A DNA stretch of 51,537 bases from Bacteroidales bacterium UBA1756 (GCA_002314795.1 DCHI01000024.1:1-51537), one strand, 5' to 3'. Counted from the first letter of the stretch, positions 24,386-34,717 are shown. Notes: generated from the sequence alone by a model not told the origin. Program-made: numbers and translations.

Positions 24386-25372
24386 TTATTTATTCTTCTT
24401 TTTTTCCGATTTATCTTTTCCTCCAAAAAGTGAAAAATGGACATAACGTCTTGGATGTTCTTTCAAATCTTTCACTAACTCATTGACGCTGTTGATGGTT
24501 TCATCCACTTTTTTGGCGATGGCGTCATCGGAGACGAGATTGCCGATAGTTCCTTCACCGCTATTCACCTTTGCCACAAGCGTTTCAACTTCTTTTATCG
24601 TATTGTTGGCATTCGTAATCACGGCAGCGATGTCCGCCTTAGCTAACGTATCGCTGATTCTATCAAAATTATCCAAAATAGAATTAAGTTCCGGGCCAGC
24701 TTCGTCCAACACTTTGCTGAAATTCTCCAATGAGGACACCAGATGGCTGACTTTGGTCTCGTTGGTGGCCAAAATCGAATTAAGGTGACTCGTGGCTTGT
24801 TCAATATTGGAGAGGGTGGCTTTCAAATCTTCGCCGCCGCCTTCATTATGAATGATGTCTTTCAGTTCCATACCGATGGTGTCAACGGAAGCCAACACAC
24901 TGGCTATCTGGCCTTTCATCTCATCAATTCCATCAAGCATTCCACCTTGAACTGCGAACGGTATGGTGTCGCCATCGTGATAAAACTCGGTAGAGGTTCC
25001 CATTTCCAGACTCAGCACCTGACTGCTCAGAAGTCCAGGCGACATACTGAGAAAGCGAGAATCTTTCGGGATATCAATATCTTCTGTTAAAACAATAGTG
25101 GCACAGATACGAGGCGGGACGGCGCTAATCAATTCAGAAGACTGCACTTGACCGATTTTGTAGCCGGCGAGCATAACGGCAGTATTCTGCTGGATTCCCG
25201 TTGAGTTATCCATAATGCAGTAGTAATAGGTCTTCTTGTTGAAAATGTTAATTCCCTTCAAGAAGTTGGCCCCTACGACGAAAACCAAAACGGCTGAGAT
25301 ACACAGCAGAGCTACTTTAATTCTCTTTTGCCGATTCTGTGCATCCTGCGGCGTTTTTTCATTTTTTGCCAT
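24386..25372 (-). CDS. MlaD-family MCE protein
   Basis: A 328-residue inner-membrane protein with one N-terminal transmembrane segment (about 19-40) and a periplasmic MCE domain (about 45-120: YYYCIMDNSTGIQQNTAVML, then GYKIGQVQ). A long helical tail follows, rich in N, E and T. MCE proteins form hexameric rings that move phospholipids between membranes with an MlaE/MlaF ABC transporter; those partners are not in this window. It has a -7 box at 25419-25426 and heads the operon ending at the GNAT gene. Confidence 0.88.
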   Translation of the reverse strand: MAKNEKTPQDAQNRQKRIKVALLCISAVLVFVVGANFLKGINIFNKKTYYYCIMDNSTGIQQNTAVMLAGYKIGQVQSSELISAVPPRICATIVLTEDIDIPKDSRFLSMSPGLLSSQVLSLEMGTSTEFYHDGDTIPFAVQGGMLDGIDEMKGQIASVLASVDTIGMELKDIIHNEGGGEDLKATLSNIEQATSHLNSILATNETKVSHLVSSLENFSKVLDEAGPELNSILDNFDRISDTLAKADIAAVITNANNTIKEVETLVAKVNSGEGTIGNLVSDDAIAKKVDETINSVNELVKDLKEHPRRYVHFSLFGGKDKSEKKKNK

Positions 25373-25418
25373 AATAAACTATTGTAAATTAGAATTTTAC
25401 ACTAAAAATGTTGCGTCG

Positions 25419-25426
25419 CAAAGGTA
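25419..25426 (-). promoter_or_regulatory. -7 promoter box of the mlaD-like operon
   Basis: The minus strand reads TACCTTTG (TAnnTTTG), 47 bases upstream of the ATG at 25372. Confidence 0.55.
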
Positions 25427-25463
25427 CTACAAATAATTTGGAAATCACCTATGAAAATGAAAA

Positions 25464-26669
25464 TTATTTGTTCATTACCGCTTGAACAACCGCATCAATC
25501 ACGGTGTCAACTTGTTGAGGTGTCAAATCATAATAAACGGGGAGAGAAATCTCGCACGAATAATTACGATAGGCCGTTGGATAATCGTCCATCCGATAGC
25601 CCTCGTTTTTATAAAAAGAGAGCATCGGAAGTGGAAGATAGTGAACGTTTACAGAAACTTCGCGGCTGAAAATCCGTTGCAGGATTTCATCCCGTTGCTG
25701 TTCGGTTATTCCATTGACTCTCAACAAATAAAGATGATACGAGGTCTTTTTATCTTCTGTTTTATAAACCGGAACTTTGAACTGAGGATACTTTGAAAAT
25801 GCGCGGGAATAGGCCTCAAAGATTTCGGCACGACGGGCAAGCGTTTCGGAATCGTAGCGTTGCAATTCCACCAGACCGATAGCGGCGAGCACGTCCGTCA
25901 TATTGCACTTGAAACCGGCTTCCGTCACATCGTATCGCCAATTGCCGATTTGCGTTTTGGCGAGAGCGTCCTTGCTTTGTCCGTGAAGTGACATCACACG
26001 CAGACGCTTATAAATCTGCTCATTATCAAATGGTTCCGGAAGATTCAAACAGATGGCGCCACCTTCCGCCGTGGTAAGATTCTTTACCGCGTGGAAAGAG
26101 AAAACCGACAAATCGGTCAACGCGCCCGTATGTTTTCCTTTGTAGCTTGCACCGATAGAGTGTGCCGCGTCCGCAAGAATCAGAATACGGCCCAACTGCG
26201 TCTGTTCGGGGGAGTTTGCCTTAAACAATTTCTTGATTTCGGGCTCGTTCACCAACGCATTGAGTTCGTCATAATCGCACGGCATTCCAGCAATATCCAC
26301 AGGCACTATCACCTTCGTCCGGGGTGTGATGGCTCGGCGGACGTTTTCAACATTGATGCAAAAATCATCGTTCACATCCACCATCACCGGCTTGGCACCG
26401 CAATGTACCACGACATTGGCAGTGGCACAATAGGTATACGCCGGAACGATTACTTCATCGCCGGGGCCGACACCGAACCAACGGAGCATCAATTCCAAAC
26501 CAGCCGAATTCGAGTTGACACAAAGCACTTGCTTTATGCCACAATAATCGGCAATCATTTCTTCAAATTTCTTTACACGAGGCCCAGTGGTAATCCAACC
26601 GGAAAGAAGGGCAGCAGTTACTTCAGATACAATAAGTTCGTCAACGCGAGGAGGTGAAAATGGAATCAT
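25464..26669 (-). CDS. DegT/DnrJ/EryC1-family sugar aminotransferase
   Basis: A 401-residue PLP enzyme of the DegT/DnrJ/EryC1/StrS family, which transfers an amino group to nucleotide-linked keto sugars for surface polysaccharides. The PLP lysine is in SFHAVKNLTTAEGG (about 194). IPFSPPRVDELIVSEVTAAL and PAYTYCATANVVVHCGAKPV are typical. It lies 22 bases after porQ. In Porphyromonas gingivalis a DegT-family enzyme, PorR, is needed for the A-LPS that anchors T9SS cargo, so a similar role is possible but not shown. Confidence 0.9.
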   Translation of the reverse strand: MIPFSPPRVDELIVSEVTAALLSGWITTGPRVKKFEEMIADYCGIKQVLCVNSNSAGLELMLRWFGVGPGDEVIVPAYTYCATANVVVHCGAKPVMVDVNDDFCINVENVRRAITPRTKVIVPVDIAGMPCDYDELNALVNEPEIKKLFKANSPEQTQLGRILILADAAHSIGASYKGKHTGALTDLSVFSFHAVKNLTTAEGGAICLNLPEPFDNEQIYKRLRVMSLHGQSKDALAKTQIGNWRYDVTEAGFKCNMTDVLAAIGLVELQRYDSETLARRAEIFEAYSRAFSKYPQFKVPVYKTEDKKTSYHLYLLRVNGITEQQRDEILQRIFSREVSVNVHYLPLPMLSFYKNEGYRMDDYPTAYRNYSCEISLPVYYDLTPQQVDTVIDAVVQAVMNK

Positions 26670-26690
26670 ATTCTTCTATTATTAACAATG

Positions 26691-27791
26691 TTATTCTTTT
26701 GTACGAGACAACTTGCGGACTTTATTATCAGCCGACAACTTGGCGAGTTGCTCAATATTGACCGAAAAATTAAAAAAGTTGGGCGTCGCGCCGGTGGCAT
26801 AATGCGTCCGCGAAAAGCCGAAACGGATAGACTTAATGTCAATCATAAAACCGTAAGAGAAGCCGGCAAGGGTGCGTTTTTGAGGAATGTACATTTCCTG
26901 ACGGCGGTTATGATTGTATGACAAATAAAGTGAAAGATACTTCACCGGAATAATTTCAATTCCAATCGTCAAGTGCCTGAAAAAGTTATCAAAAAAAAGG
27001 GCTGCCTTGGAGGGATAAATTGGCGTTTCCGTCATAGCATCGTACTCCAAAAGCGGATCATTGGTTCCCACATAACGCATATCCCAACAATATAGATGGT
27101 GAAGGGACAGATGATAGCGCACGGGGAGAAACTTGAACTTTTGAGAAAAGGCCAGCTGAATATCGAACGGGATTTTTTCAAACTGTCCCGGCACATAATT
27201 GACCAAAGGAGAACCGATGTTGCGAACTAAAAGCGACAGCGCGAGCCGTTTTTTTTCATTGATGTAGGAGCCGGCCACATCGACGGCGAGCCCAAACGAC
27301 TGGTAGGATTCGTATGCCGAATAGATGAGTTTAAGGTCGGCCCCGATGGAGAAGCAACTGTCCAAGCGCCGTCCCCACGCCACCGTAGCCGCATAATCGC
27401 CCGCACGGAAATAACCCTGTTCGTAGCCGCTTTCATCCGTCATCGTAAATTTTCCATAATTGACGAACTGCATCGAAAAGGCAAAACTTCCCGCTTTATT
27501 GAAAGAGTGGGAATAGGAGGCCGAACCGTACGAAGCATTGGAGAAATAATCCACCGCCGTGACTTCCAACGCCGTATGATGACGCTTGTCAATCAGGGAC
27601 GGGTTATACAGAATCAGCGACGGATCATCGTCACTGACAGCCAACAAAGTGCCCCCCAAAGCCGCCTGCCGAGCCGACGTATTGTAATCTAAAAAATTGT
27701 AAATGTACTTTCCTCCTACCTGAGCGCGTCCAACGAAAGGAAGCAGCAGCATACATATAATATATATTGTATAGGCAGGACGGAGTTTCAT
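26691..27791 (-). CDS. porQ: T9SS outer membrane protein PorQ
   Basis: A 366-residue outer membrane protein with a signal peptide (ending VGRAQ) and a FadL-like barrel. YIYNFLDYNTSARQAALGG, then VSDDDPSLILYNPSLID, are the PorQ N-terminal signature. In P. gingivalis PorQ works with the PorZ-PorU-PorV attachment complex at the cell surface. It has its own -7 box at 27809-27816 and is followed by the DegT gene. ispF and porV lie just upstream on the same strand. Confidence 0.9.
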   Translation of the reverse strand: MKLRPAYTIYIICMLLLPFVGRAQVGGKYIYNFLDYNTSARQAALGGTLLAVSDDDPSLILYNPSLIDKRHHTALEVTAVDYFSNASYGSASYSHSFNKAGSFAFSMQFVNYGKFTMTDESGYEQGYFRAGDYAATVAWGRRLDSCFSIGADLKLIYSAYESYQSFGLAVDVAGSYINEKKRLALSLLVRNIGSPLVNYVPGQFEKIPFDIQLAFSQKFKFLPVRYHLSLHHLYCWDMRYVGTNDPLLEYDAMTETPIYPSKAALFFDNFFRHLTIGIEIIPVKYLSLYLSYNHNRRQEMYIPQKRTLAGFSYGFMIDIKSIRFGFSRTHYATGATPNFFNFSVNIEQLAKLSADNKVRKLSRTKE

Positions 27792-27808
27792 TTTGAAAAA
27801 TTGAAGCG

Positions 27809-27816
27809 CAAAAGTA
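27809..27816 (-). promoter_or_regulatory. -7 promoter box of porQ
   Basis: The minus strand reads TACTTTTG (TAnnTTTG), 18 bases upstream of the ATG at 27791. Confidence 0.6.
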
Positions 27817-27856
27817 CAAAAATGTATTTACTTAGAAGAAAAGCGGACTGATTCCT

Positions 27857-28360
27857 TTATAAAAAAACCAGCGCTTGGCGACACCCTTTAACGATGGAAA
27901 CCGCGACGGTCACGGCGACGCCCTCTCCTGCCCCGACAAAGCCCATCTTTTCATTCGTCTTCGCCTTCACACAAACAGCATCTTCTCCAAGTTGAAGCAA
28001 CTCCGCCAAACGAGTACGCATCAGCGGTTTGTAGTCGGCCAACTTGGGCTTTTCCATAATGATGGTTATATCGGCATTATTTACTTTCCAATGATCTTTC
28101 TGGAGCAAAGCAACCGTTTTCTGAAGAAGCAGTGTGCTATCAATTCCCTTGTACGCAGGGTCGGTATCGGGGAAATGTGTTCCAATGTCTTCCAAAGCGG
28201 CCGCGCCGAGCAAGGCATCGCAAAGTGCGTGAATGACAGCATCGCCATCGGAATGGGCCACGCAACCACGGTCGGAGGGAATATCGATCCCGCCCAAACG
28301 CAACGGCAAACCGTCTGCCAAACGATGAGAATCATAGCCGAAGCCAACACGAAAATCCAT
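27857..28360 (-). CDS. ispF: 2-C-methyl-D-erythritol 2,4-cyclodiphosphate synthase
   Basis: A 167-residue IspF, which forms the cyclodiphosphate in the MEP isoprenoid pathway. VGFGYDSHRL has the metal-binding Asp and His, and AHSDGDAVIHALCDALLGAAALEDIG and DTDPAYKGIDS are conserved. It lies 13 bases after porV and before porQ, so an isoprenoid gene sits within the T9SS locus and probably shares transcription with porV. Confidence 0.97.
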   Translation of the reverse strand: MDFRVGFGYDSHRLADGLPLRLGGIDIPSDRGCVAHSDGDAVIHALCDALLGAAALEDIGTHFPDTDPAYKGIDSTLLLQKTVALLQKDHWKVNNADITIIMEKPKLADYKPLMRTRLAELLQLGEDAVCVKAKTNEKMGFVGAGEGVAVTVAVSIVKGCRQALVFL

Positions 28361-28372
28361 CGGAATCAGGAA

Positions 28373-29617
28373 CTAATTCATTTGAGTTCTCCCCTGAGAT
28401 TTGATGTCTTGCTTGTTAAAAGAAGCGAAATCAAATGTCAGAGTGAAACGAAGGGTATTTTCCAACGGATGATGCTGGTCAACCGTGAAAAGGTAAGCCA
28501 TATCCAAACCGAAAATGCTATAATGGATACCGGCACCTACCGTAATGTACTGACGATTTCCTTTGGTAGGATGTTCGTAGAAATAACCAGCGCGCACAAA
28601 TAAAAGTTTGCGATAACTGTATTCCAAACCGACGGACCAGTTGACTTCACGAAATTCTTCCAAAGCGCCACCGGGAGCGTCATAGAAAGATTGGAAAATA
28701 CCTTGTGCTACAGAGACATCCGGATTTTTACCGGCGGCAATAATCGGATTATTTGCTGCATCATAAATGATACGGCCGTTGGTGTCTGTTGCATAAATCG
28801 GAGGAGTCGGCACCAACAACTTGTTGACTTCAACACCCGCCATCAACGTATTATGCTGATCAAAATCGACGGCATAACTGATACCTAATTTTAAATTCGT
28901 GGGCAGGAAGTCACGGCGAAGTGTTCCAGACGAGTAGGAGATCTTATTACCGATGTTCGAGATGTTCAAACCAGCACGTAACGTGCTGTTCATCTTTCCT
29001 TTTCCCAAAGCAAAATCCTGTTGATAGAACAAAGAAACGTCCGCAGCGCCAGCCAAACCGGCATTGGTTTCCTGACCTTCGACGTACTGTCCCGCCGTTA
29101 AATTTGAATAGATGAAACGGGGCGTGATAGCGATGGACAATTGGTCAATCAACTTACGGTTGTAGGTGAGGTCAATGGCAAATTCATTCGGTTTCTGATT
29201 GCCCATCGGCTGACCGTTATTGTCGGTGAAAGCAATATCTCCCAAGGAAAAATAGCGCAAGGAAAATGCCAAAGCGTCGTTGTCTGTCACTTTCCAATAG
29301 GTAGAAAGATAGAGCAAGTTAATGTCGTTCACCAACTTACGGAGCCAAGGGCTGTAAGAGATGGAGACACCGAACTTGTTTTCATTAAAGACATACTTGG
29401 ACGGATTGTGGTGCTGAGAATTGACATCGGCGGAGGTAGCTGCGCCCATATCACCCATTGCACCGGAACGAGAGTCCGGAGCCACCATCAAAAACGGGAC
29501 AGCCGTCGTAATCGTATTCAATTCCTGTCCCATATAATTATACTTGCCAATATTTTGAGCATAAGTAAACATACTGCACATAGCAGCAAGCAAAACAATA
29601 CAAAGTACTTTTTTCAT
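28373..29617 (-). CDS. porV: T9SS outer membrane protein PorV (LptO)
   Basis: A 414-residue barrel protein with a signal peptide (MKKVLCIVLLAAMCSMFTYAQ). ITTAVPFLMVAPDSRSGAMG, then ATSADVNSQHHNPSKYVF, is the PorV/LptO hallmark. PorV shuttles T9SS cargo from the translocon to the PorU sortase. It follows porU by 65 bases and precedes ispF. Confidence 0.95.
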   Translation of the reverse strand: MKKVLCIVLLAAMCSMFTYAQNIGKYNYMGQELNTITTAVPFLMVAPDSRSGAMGDMGAATSADVNSQHHNPSKYVFNENKFGVSISYSPWLRKLVNDINLLYLSTYWKVTDNDALAFSLRYFSLGDIAFTDNNGQPMGNQKPNEFAIDLTYNRKLIDQLSIAITPRFIYSNLTAGQYVEGQETNAGLAGAADVSLFYQQDFALGKGKMNSTLRAGLNISNIGNKISYSSGTLRRDFLPTNLKLGISYAVDFDQHNTLMAGVEVNKLLVPTPPIYATDTNGRIIYDAANNPIIAAGKNPDVSVAQGIFQSFYDAPGGALEEFREVNWSVGLEYSYRKLLFVRAGYFYEHPTKGNRQYITVGAGIHYSIFGLDMAYLFTVDQHHPLENTLRFTLTFDFASFNKQDIKSQGRTQMN

Positions 29618-29648
29618 TAAAGTTGAATTAGGTTTTTAGATAAAAAAA

Positions 29649-29665
29649 CGTTTATGCTAAACGTA
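29649..29665 (-). terminator. Weak hairpin between porU and porV
   Basis: ACGTTTA and TAAACGT (7 bp) enclose TGC. On the minus strand a T7 run follows. It may attenuate porU read-through into porV. The stem is short, so this is tentative. Confidence 0.35.
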
Positions 29666-29682
29666 AAAACGATACCAATATT

Positions 29683-32600
29683 TTATAGTATGACAATTTT
29701 TTCAAATTTTTCGGCCTGTTTTCCATCCGATGTCCGAACCTTCATCCGATACAGGTAGGTTCCCTTTCCCAAACGGTCTCCGTAGTCATCACGCCCGTCC
29801 CACGGAATAGGCGAGCTACGGAAACCATCGTTAACTTGCGTCGATTCAATCGTCTTTACCACCTTTCCTGAAATGGTATAAATGGTTATCAGAATATTCA
29901 GTTCCGTGTTGGGTTGGTTGTGTTCAAAAAAGAAAGAGGTATTGGTGGTAAACGGATTGGGATAATTGAGAACGTGGTTCAACGTCAGGTCCGCATCATT
30001 GGCGACGACGAATTCCAATTCGCTTTCGGAAACATTGTTCAGAATATCCCACGCACGCACTTTCACCTTGTGCGAACCAGGTTCCAAGTCCTCATACAGA
30101 TACCGAACCGTACCGCAGTTGAAGCTATCGCGTTCCGCCTCGTAATAGTTGTTCAAGACAGTTTGTTTCTCGCCATCAATGATGGCCACTAAGTCGTGAC
30201 CGATACCGTTGCCCGTCGTATTGATACCGTAATCATCTTTCAACTTCACTAACAGTGTCGGCGACGAATTGACCGTTCCTCCGTTTACAAATTTTTCATC
30301 ATTCATAAACAATTCCAATTCAGGACCTTTGTCGTCGGTGATGGGCGTGTCACTCATTCCCCCGATGATGGCTTGCGTGTAGGAGCCGGATGCTTCCGCA
30401 TCCTGAGAAAATGCGTAATAACTCATCTTCCCTGTACCATATATATAATTAATGTCCTTAGGCAAAATGAATGAAAAGCTAAAACGGCCATCTTTAACCG
30501 TCACATTTCCTTTGAACAGAATATTCTTCTGGCTTTGAAATTCAAAATAGTAACTGGACGGATCGTTTTGCAACGTGTGTTCGGTTGATTTTTTATCATA
30601 AACAGACGGAAGCACGCTGCCATTGAAAGCGGGGAGCATATTACCAAAATTATCTTCAATATGTCCGGAGATGGTAACTTTTGAAAGTGCGCGAAGCGTG
30701 TCCGTAAAGACGCTCGTAGCAATTCCGTTGATGGAGTCTGTCACAACGGAATACAATGGGACAGCGAGTTGCATTGCAGGATCGCCCATCACATAAATCA
30801 TATTCTTTGTATCACCGGCGCCACCGCAAAGATTTTTCGTCATCCGGTTGATTTCACCGATGGTTTGGGGAACGTGATCATTTCTATCAAAAATATGATT
30901 AAAAAACGCCAGACCGTAGCTTTCGTTCGTTACCGTAAAAGCGACACGGGAAGTAGTCACCATACCAGCGACACCGCCGTTAGCATTGAGGAACGCCATT
31001 TCGGCGGGCGAAAGCAGTGAACGGTCGTACCAGCCAAATTCGCACGCCAACGTCACCATCCACGGCTGGTTGTAGCGGTTTGCCCAATTGCTGATATCGG
31101 TCAATTCCAAGACACGTTCGTGCGCCCAACCATTCTTGCCGCCGTGGCCCACGTAAGTAAACAACAGACAACCGGCATTCATTCGATTGTTGATAGCTGC
31201 CGTTACCTCTGGATAACGTGCTGAGGATGAGTAAGTCACCTGAGGATAAGCATCCAAATAGATTTTTTCCACATTGATGTTGGCATTGGCGCGTTCCGCG
31301 TTGGAAGCCATCGAGTCGGCAGCGACAACGTGCGTAATTCCGTTTTCATCATCGGCCACAAATGTAACAATGTTCTTCCAACTTCCGAAATTGGAAGTGA
31401 GCGTATTGGCACCCAAAATCGTTCTTGTAGAATAGGCAATCGTTTTATCTACGGCAATTTGCGCTTGCGATTCCGATGAAACGGGGAAACGGCCTACAGC
31501 CACATCTACCATTCCGACAGAGCCGGCTCCGGCATTATCTCCCAAAATTCCAAAATAGTCATCATTCGACCGCATATCATATTCATTCAACGTTGATACG
31601 CTCTGATAATTAGGGACATAACATTTACAATTTTCTTCTATAAAACGATAATCGTACGATGGTCTTCCGAAAAGAAGCAAATATTTAGGATAAACCGCAT
31701 TGGATTTTTCATAAATCATTTTCATATAATCCCTAATTGCGGTAATATCCTGACTGCCGCTGGAGAACTCGTTATAAACCTGTTGCGGAGTCACCACTTT
31801 AACCGTTAGCCCGTCGTGAGAACGGCGATAGGCGGCCAACCGTTCCGCCTGATTCAAAAAATCGGGATAGGCCACAATCACCATATCCACCTGACTCGTT
31901 CCGTGCAAATCCTGATTGTCCACCTTACCAACGGGTGTTACGGAATAGCAGTCGTTATCAGTAAACGCGACAAACTGCCGAAGCGAGTCCATCGGTGAAA
32001 CGAAAGAGAAGCTACTCCCTGTTAATGTTCCCACCATCTGGGAAACGGAAGTAAGCTCGGTAACGTCCCAAATTTTCACATCGGACGACATATTACCCAT
32101 ATCAATACGGGCGATACTTCCCGAAGATACCACATCCGGGCAGCAGAATGGAGTCTGGTAACTTTCTTTCCAGAGCTGACACGGCATCTGCCACTCCAAA
32201 TAATCCAAGTAGCCAATTGACGAGGATGATGGCTTGCTATAAGAAACGGTCACCGAATTTGCGCCACTCACCGGAGAAAGTGAAAAATCCCGTGATGCCG
32301 TTTTTGCATAATCGACCGAGGCCAAAGGAGAAACGGAAATATTACCCAATGAAGTTCCTTGTATCGAAACTGAGAAATACGACGACGTGCCCGAGGCCGC
32401 TGCAACCGAGGCAGTTAAACGACCGACACCGGTCGCTAAGGACGGGAAACTCAACCCATACGTATAAGTAGTGGTTCCGTCGTAGCGGTCACCGTACCAG
32501 CCGCGTCCCGAACCGGCAATGTTCACCTTATCCACTTCGTAAAAGCCATAGTGCATATAGGTAGAAGCCGTCGTCGTTGGAGAAAGTGCCGAGTAGTCCG

Positions 32601-33501
32601 TTTGCTCAATCCGCCGCTTTGTCCCCACGCCGGCATCCACATTGACAAAGTAGCAAGCGACCGACGAATAGAGATTAAAAGAATGGGTAAATCTCTGATT
32701 AGAAGAATTATATTGCCAACTATGCGGGCCATTGGCATAAAAGATAAAGTAGTCACCATCATTAAAAATACCATCGCCGCCATCGTGCATCAGAATCGGA
32801 AGTTCCTGAAGATCGTCATAGCGAGAAAGGGCATTGGCCTCTGGAAGCATTCCGCCACCATTTCCGAAAATAGAAATACGGTTGGAGGCGAGTCCATTGA
32901 GCGGAACACCAAGAGAACTCAAATCCGCATAAGTCACTTTATAGACGCCAGATTTCGGGACAGAAACTTCGTACCAATTACCCGAACGGAGCACGGAATT
33001 GGACGCATACTGATGTGTCCGAGTAGGCGTCGTTTTTTTGTTTGTACCTTGAACGGAGACAGTTACGCTAACCAATTTTTCATAGCCGTTCCCGTTTTTA
33101 CGAACGGGAAGAATGGAAAGCGCGATATAGTTTTTTTTCTTTTGAGTAACTGCCTTAGCAGAAGCGACGAACTCCGTTTCGCTGAAAGCAGCAGGGACAC
33201 AGGCCCGTTCTTCCGCGGTCAAGGGTTGAAACTGAAGTTCCGACAGCGTGACTTTGTAATCCGTAAAGGAATCTTCTGCCGGCCATAAATCAAAATAAAG
33301 AGGAAGCTGTTCACACTTCGGGTACGCAATTGCGCCAGAAAAATACAAAAGGGAGATGGTTTCATCTTCTGAAATCGTATAAGAGCGAAGAGGTTGCCAC
33401 TCAAAAACAATATTATTTTGATTTTTTTGTGCTTGAATATCAATATTTTGAAATAAAAACAGCAAAAAAGTCACAAAAGACACCAAAGAAAATCTTTTCA
33501 T
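29683..33501 (-). CDS. porU: T9SS sortase PorU
   Basis: A 1272-residue C25-family cysteine protease with a signal peptide (MKRFSLVSFVTFLLFLFQNI, ending IQAQ). The catalytic pair are the histidine in VGHGGKNGWAH (about 784) and the cysteine in TLACEFGW (about 820). PorU removes C-terminal sorting domains from T9SS cargo and links them to A-LPS. Its own C-terminus (YPNPFTTNTSFFF ... WDGRDDYGDRLGKGTYLYRMKV) is a sorting-type domain, which the family keeps. It is divergent from porP, and porV follows. Confidence 0.95.
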   Translation of the reverse strand: MKRFSLVSFVTFLLFLFQNIDIQAQKNQNNIVFEWQPLRSYTISEDETISLLYFSGAIAYPKCEQLPLYFDLWPAEDSFTDYKVTLSELQFQPLTAEERACVPAAFSETEFVASAKAVTQKKKNYIALSILPVRKNGNGYEKLVSVTVSVQGTNKKTTPTRTHQYASNSVLRSGNWYEVSVPKSGVYKVTYADLSSLGVPLNGLASNRISIFGNGGGMLPEANALSRYDDLQELPILMHDGGDGIFNDGDYFIFYANGPHSWQYNSSNQRFTHSFNLYSSVACYFVNVDAGVGTKRRIEQTDYSALSPTTTASTYMHYGFYEVDKVNIAGSGRGWYGDRYDGTTTYTYGLSFPSLATGVGRLTASVAAASGTSSYFSVSIQGTSLGNISVSPLASVDYAKTASRDFSLSPVSGANSVTVSYSKPSSSSIGYLDYLEWQMPCQLWKESYQTPFCCPDVVSSGSIARIDMGNMSSDVKIWDVTELTSVSQMVGTLTGSSFSFVSPMDSLRQFVAFTDNDCYSVTPVGKVDNQDLHGTSQVDMVIVAYPDFLNQAERLAAYRRSHDGLTVKVVTPQQVYNEFSSGSQDITAIRDYMKMIYEKSNAVYPKYLLLFGRPSYDYRFIEENCKCYVPNYQSVSTLNEYDMRSNDDYFGILGDNAGAGSVGMVDVAVGRFPVSSESQAQIAVDKTIAYSTRTILGANTLTSNFGSWKNIVTFVADDENGITHVVAADSMASNAERANANINVEKIYLDAYPQVTYSSSARYPEVTAAINNRMNAGCLLFTYVGHGGKNGWAHERVLELTDISNWANRYNQPWMVTLACEFGWYDRSLLSPAEMAFLNANGGVAGMVTTSRVAFTVTNESYGLAFFNHIFDRNDHVPQTIGEINRMTKNLCGGAGDTKNMIYVMGDPAMQLAVPLYSVVTDSINGIATSVFTDTLRALSKVTISGHIEDNFGNMLPAFNGSVLPSVYDKKSTEHTLQNDPSSYYFEFQSQKNILFKGNVTVKDGRFSFSFILPKDINYIYGTGKMSYYAFSQDAEASGSYTQAIIGGMSDTPITDDKGPELELFMNDEKFVNGGTVNSSPTLLVKLKDDYGINTTGNGIGHDLVAIIDGEKQTVLNNYYEAERDSFNCGTVRYLYEDLEPGSHKVKVRAWDILNNVSESELEFVVANDADLTLNHVLNYPNPFTTNTSFFFEHNQPNTELNILITIYTISGKVVKTIESTQVNDGFRSSPIPWDGRDDYGDRLGKGTYLYRMKVRTSDGKQAEKFEKIVIL

Positions 33502-33622
33502 ATTCCGTTAAGGAGTTTGTATAACATTTTTGTAAACGATAGACAAAAACTAAAATTGCAAAAAAACAATAATGTTGATAACTTTTTATAAAATTGAACG
33601 TATAAGCAACTCATAAAATTGC

Positions 33623-33630
33623 TAATTTTG
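33623..33630 (+). promoter_or_regulatory. -7 promoter box of porP
   Basis: TAATTTTG matches TAnnTTTG, 36 bases before the ATG at 33667. No clear matching box was found for porU in the divergent 33502-33666 spacer. Confidence 0.6.
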
Positions 33631-33666
33631 CACCCCCTTGATAAAATTGACTAAAAAGTAAAAACT

Positions 33667-34656
33667 ATGAATAAACGAATCGTCTGTTTATGTGGATTAA
33701 TCCTGTGCGTTCTCGGAAGTTTCCGCTTGTCAGCACAAGACCCGCATTTTTCACAGTTTTATGCAAACCCGTTATATTTGAATCCCGCATTTGCAGGAGC
33801 CAACGTCTGTCCGCGTGTCACGGCACATTTCAGGGACCAATGGCCCAACGTGCACGGAACTTACATCACCTATTCCGCTTCGTACGACCAGCATTTTGAC
33901 AAGATAGCCGGTGGTATCGGTGTCCTGTTTATGGGGGACCATCAGGGACAGGGTGTAATCAACACATACGCAGCAAGTTTCATTTATTCGTACAAATTGA
34001 AGATTTCGCGAAAATTCAATATGCGTCTCGCTCTTCAAGCTACCTACCAACAAAAAAGTCTTGACTGGAACAGACTGACTTTCGGCGATATGATTGATCC
34101 AAAATACGGTTTTGTTTATGAGACCAACGAAACTGCACCCTCGAAACAGTCCAAAGGGATTTTTGACGTATCGGCTGGTTTTATCGGATATACGAAGAAT
34201 TTCTATTTTGGTTTAGCCGTCAACCATCTCACGCGCCCGTATGAGGGCTTCATTTCTGTCAGCAGACTCCCCGTCAAATGGACTGCACACGCCGGTGGTT
34301 ATTTCGACCTCAAACGTCGTAGCCGTAAAAGCCGTTCCTTCGGCGACGTCTCTATCAGCCCGAACATCATTTATCAACACCAGATGGAATTCCATCAGTT
34401 GAACTATGGTATGTACCTCAACTACTATCCTTTTGTTGTAGGTATTTGGTACCGTCAAAGCTTCAGAAATCCGGATGCCGTCATCTTTATGTTCGGTCTC
34501 CAACACGAAATGATTCGCTTGGCATACTCCTACGACCTCACCGTTTCCAAGTTAGCTAACCTTTCTGGTGGCGGTCACGAAGTCTCCCTTCAATTCCTCT
34601 TCCCCTGTCCTGAAAGAAGAGTCGTAAAAAAAGACCTCAACTGTCCTACTTTCTAA
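33667..34656 (+). CDS. PorP/SprF-family T9SS outer membrane protein
   Basis: A 329-residue barrel with a signal peptide (ending LSAQ). QDPHFSQFYANPLYLNPAFAG is the exact start motif of mature PorP/SprF proteins. PorP is an outer membrane part of the T9SS trans-envelope complex, while SprF-like relatives help particular cargo. The gene precedes gldJ by 62 bases. porK, porL, porM and porN do not follow, so this may be an SprF-type paralogue and not the core porP. Confidence 0.9.
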   Translation: MNKRIVCLCGLILCVLGSFRLSAQDPHFSQFYANPLYLNPAFAGANVCPRVTAHFRDQWPNVHGTYITYSASYDQHFDKIAGGIGVLFMGDHQGQGVINTYAASFIYSYKLKISRKFNMRLALQATYQQKSLDWNRLTFGDMIDPKYGFVYETNETAPSKQSKGIFDVSAGFIGYTKNFYFGLAVNHLTRPYEGFISVSRLPVKWTAHAGGYFDLKRRSRKSRSFGDVSISPNIIYQHQMEFHQLNYGMYLNYYPFVVGIWYRQSFRNPDAVIFMFGLQHEMIRLAYSYDLTVSKLANLSGGGHEVSLQFLFPCPERRVVKKDLNCPTF

Positions 34657-34717
34657 CCTAACATTATAATATTACAGAAAAAACATCGTTAACTACTGAT
34701 TAAAAATTTTCAACAAG

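Noticed and set aside
27875..28603. A 242-codon plus-strand open frame opposite ispF and the end of porV
   Set aside because: Opposes two clearly identified genes and has no family signature.
32551..33288. A 245-codon plus-strand open frame inside porU
   Set aside because: Antisense to the conserved porU reading frame; Arg/His/Ile-rich translation without a domain.
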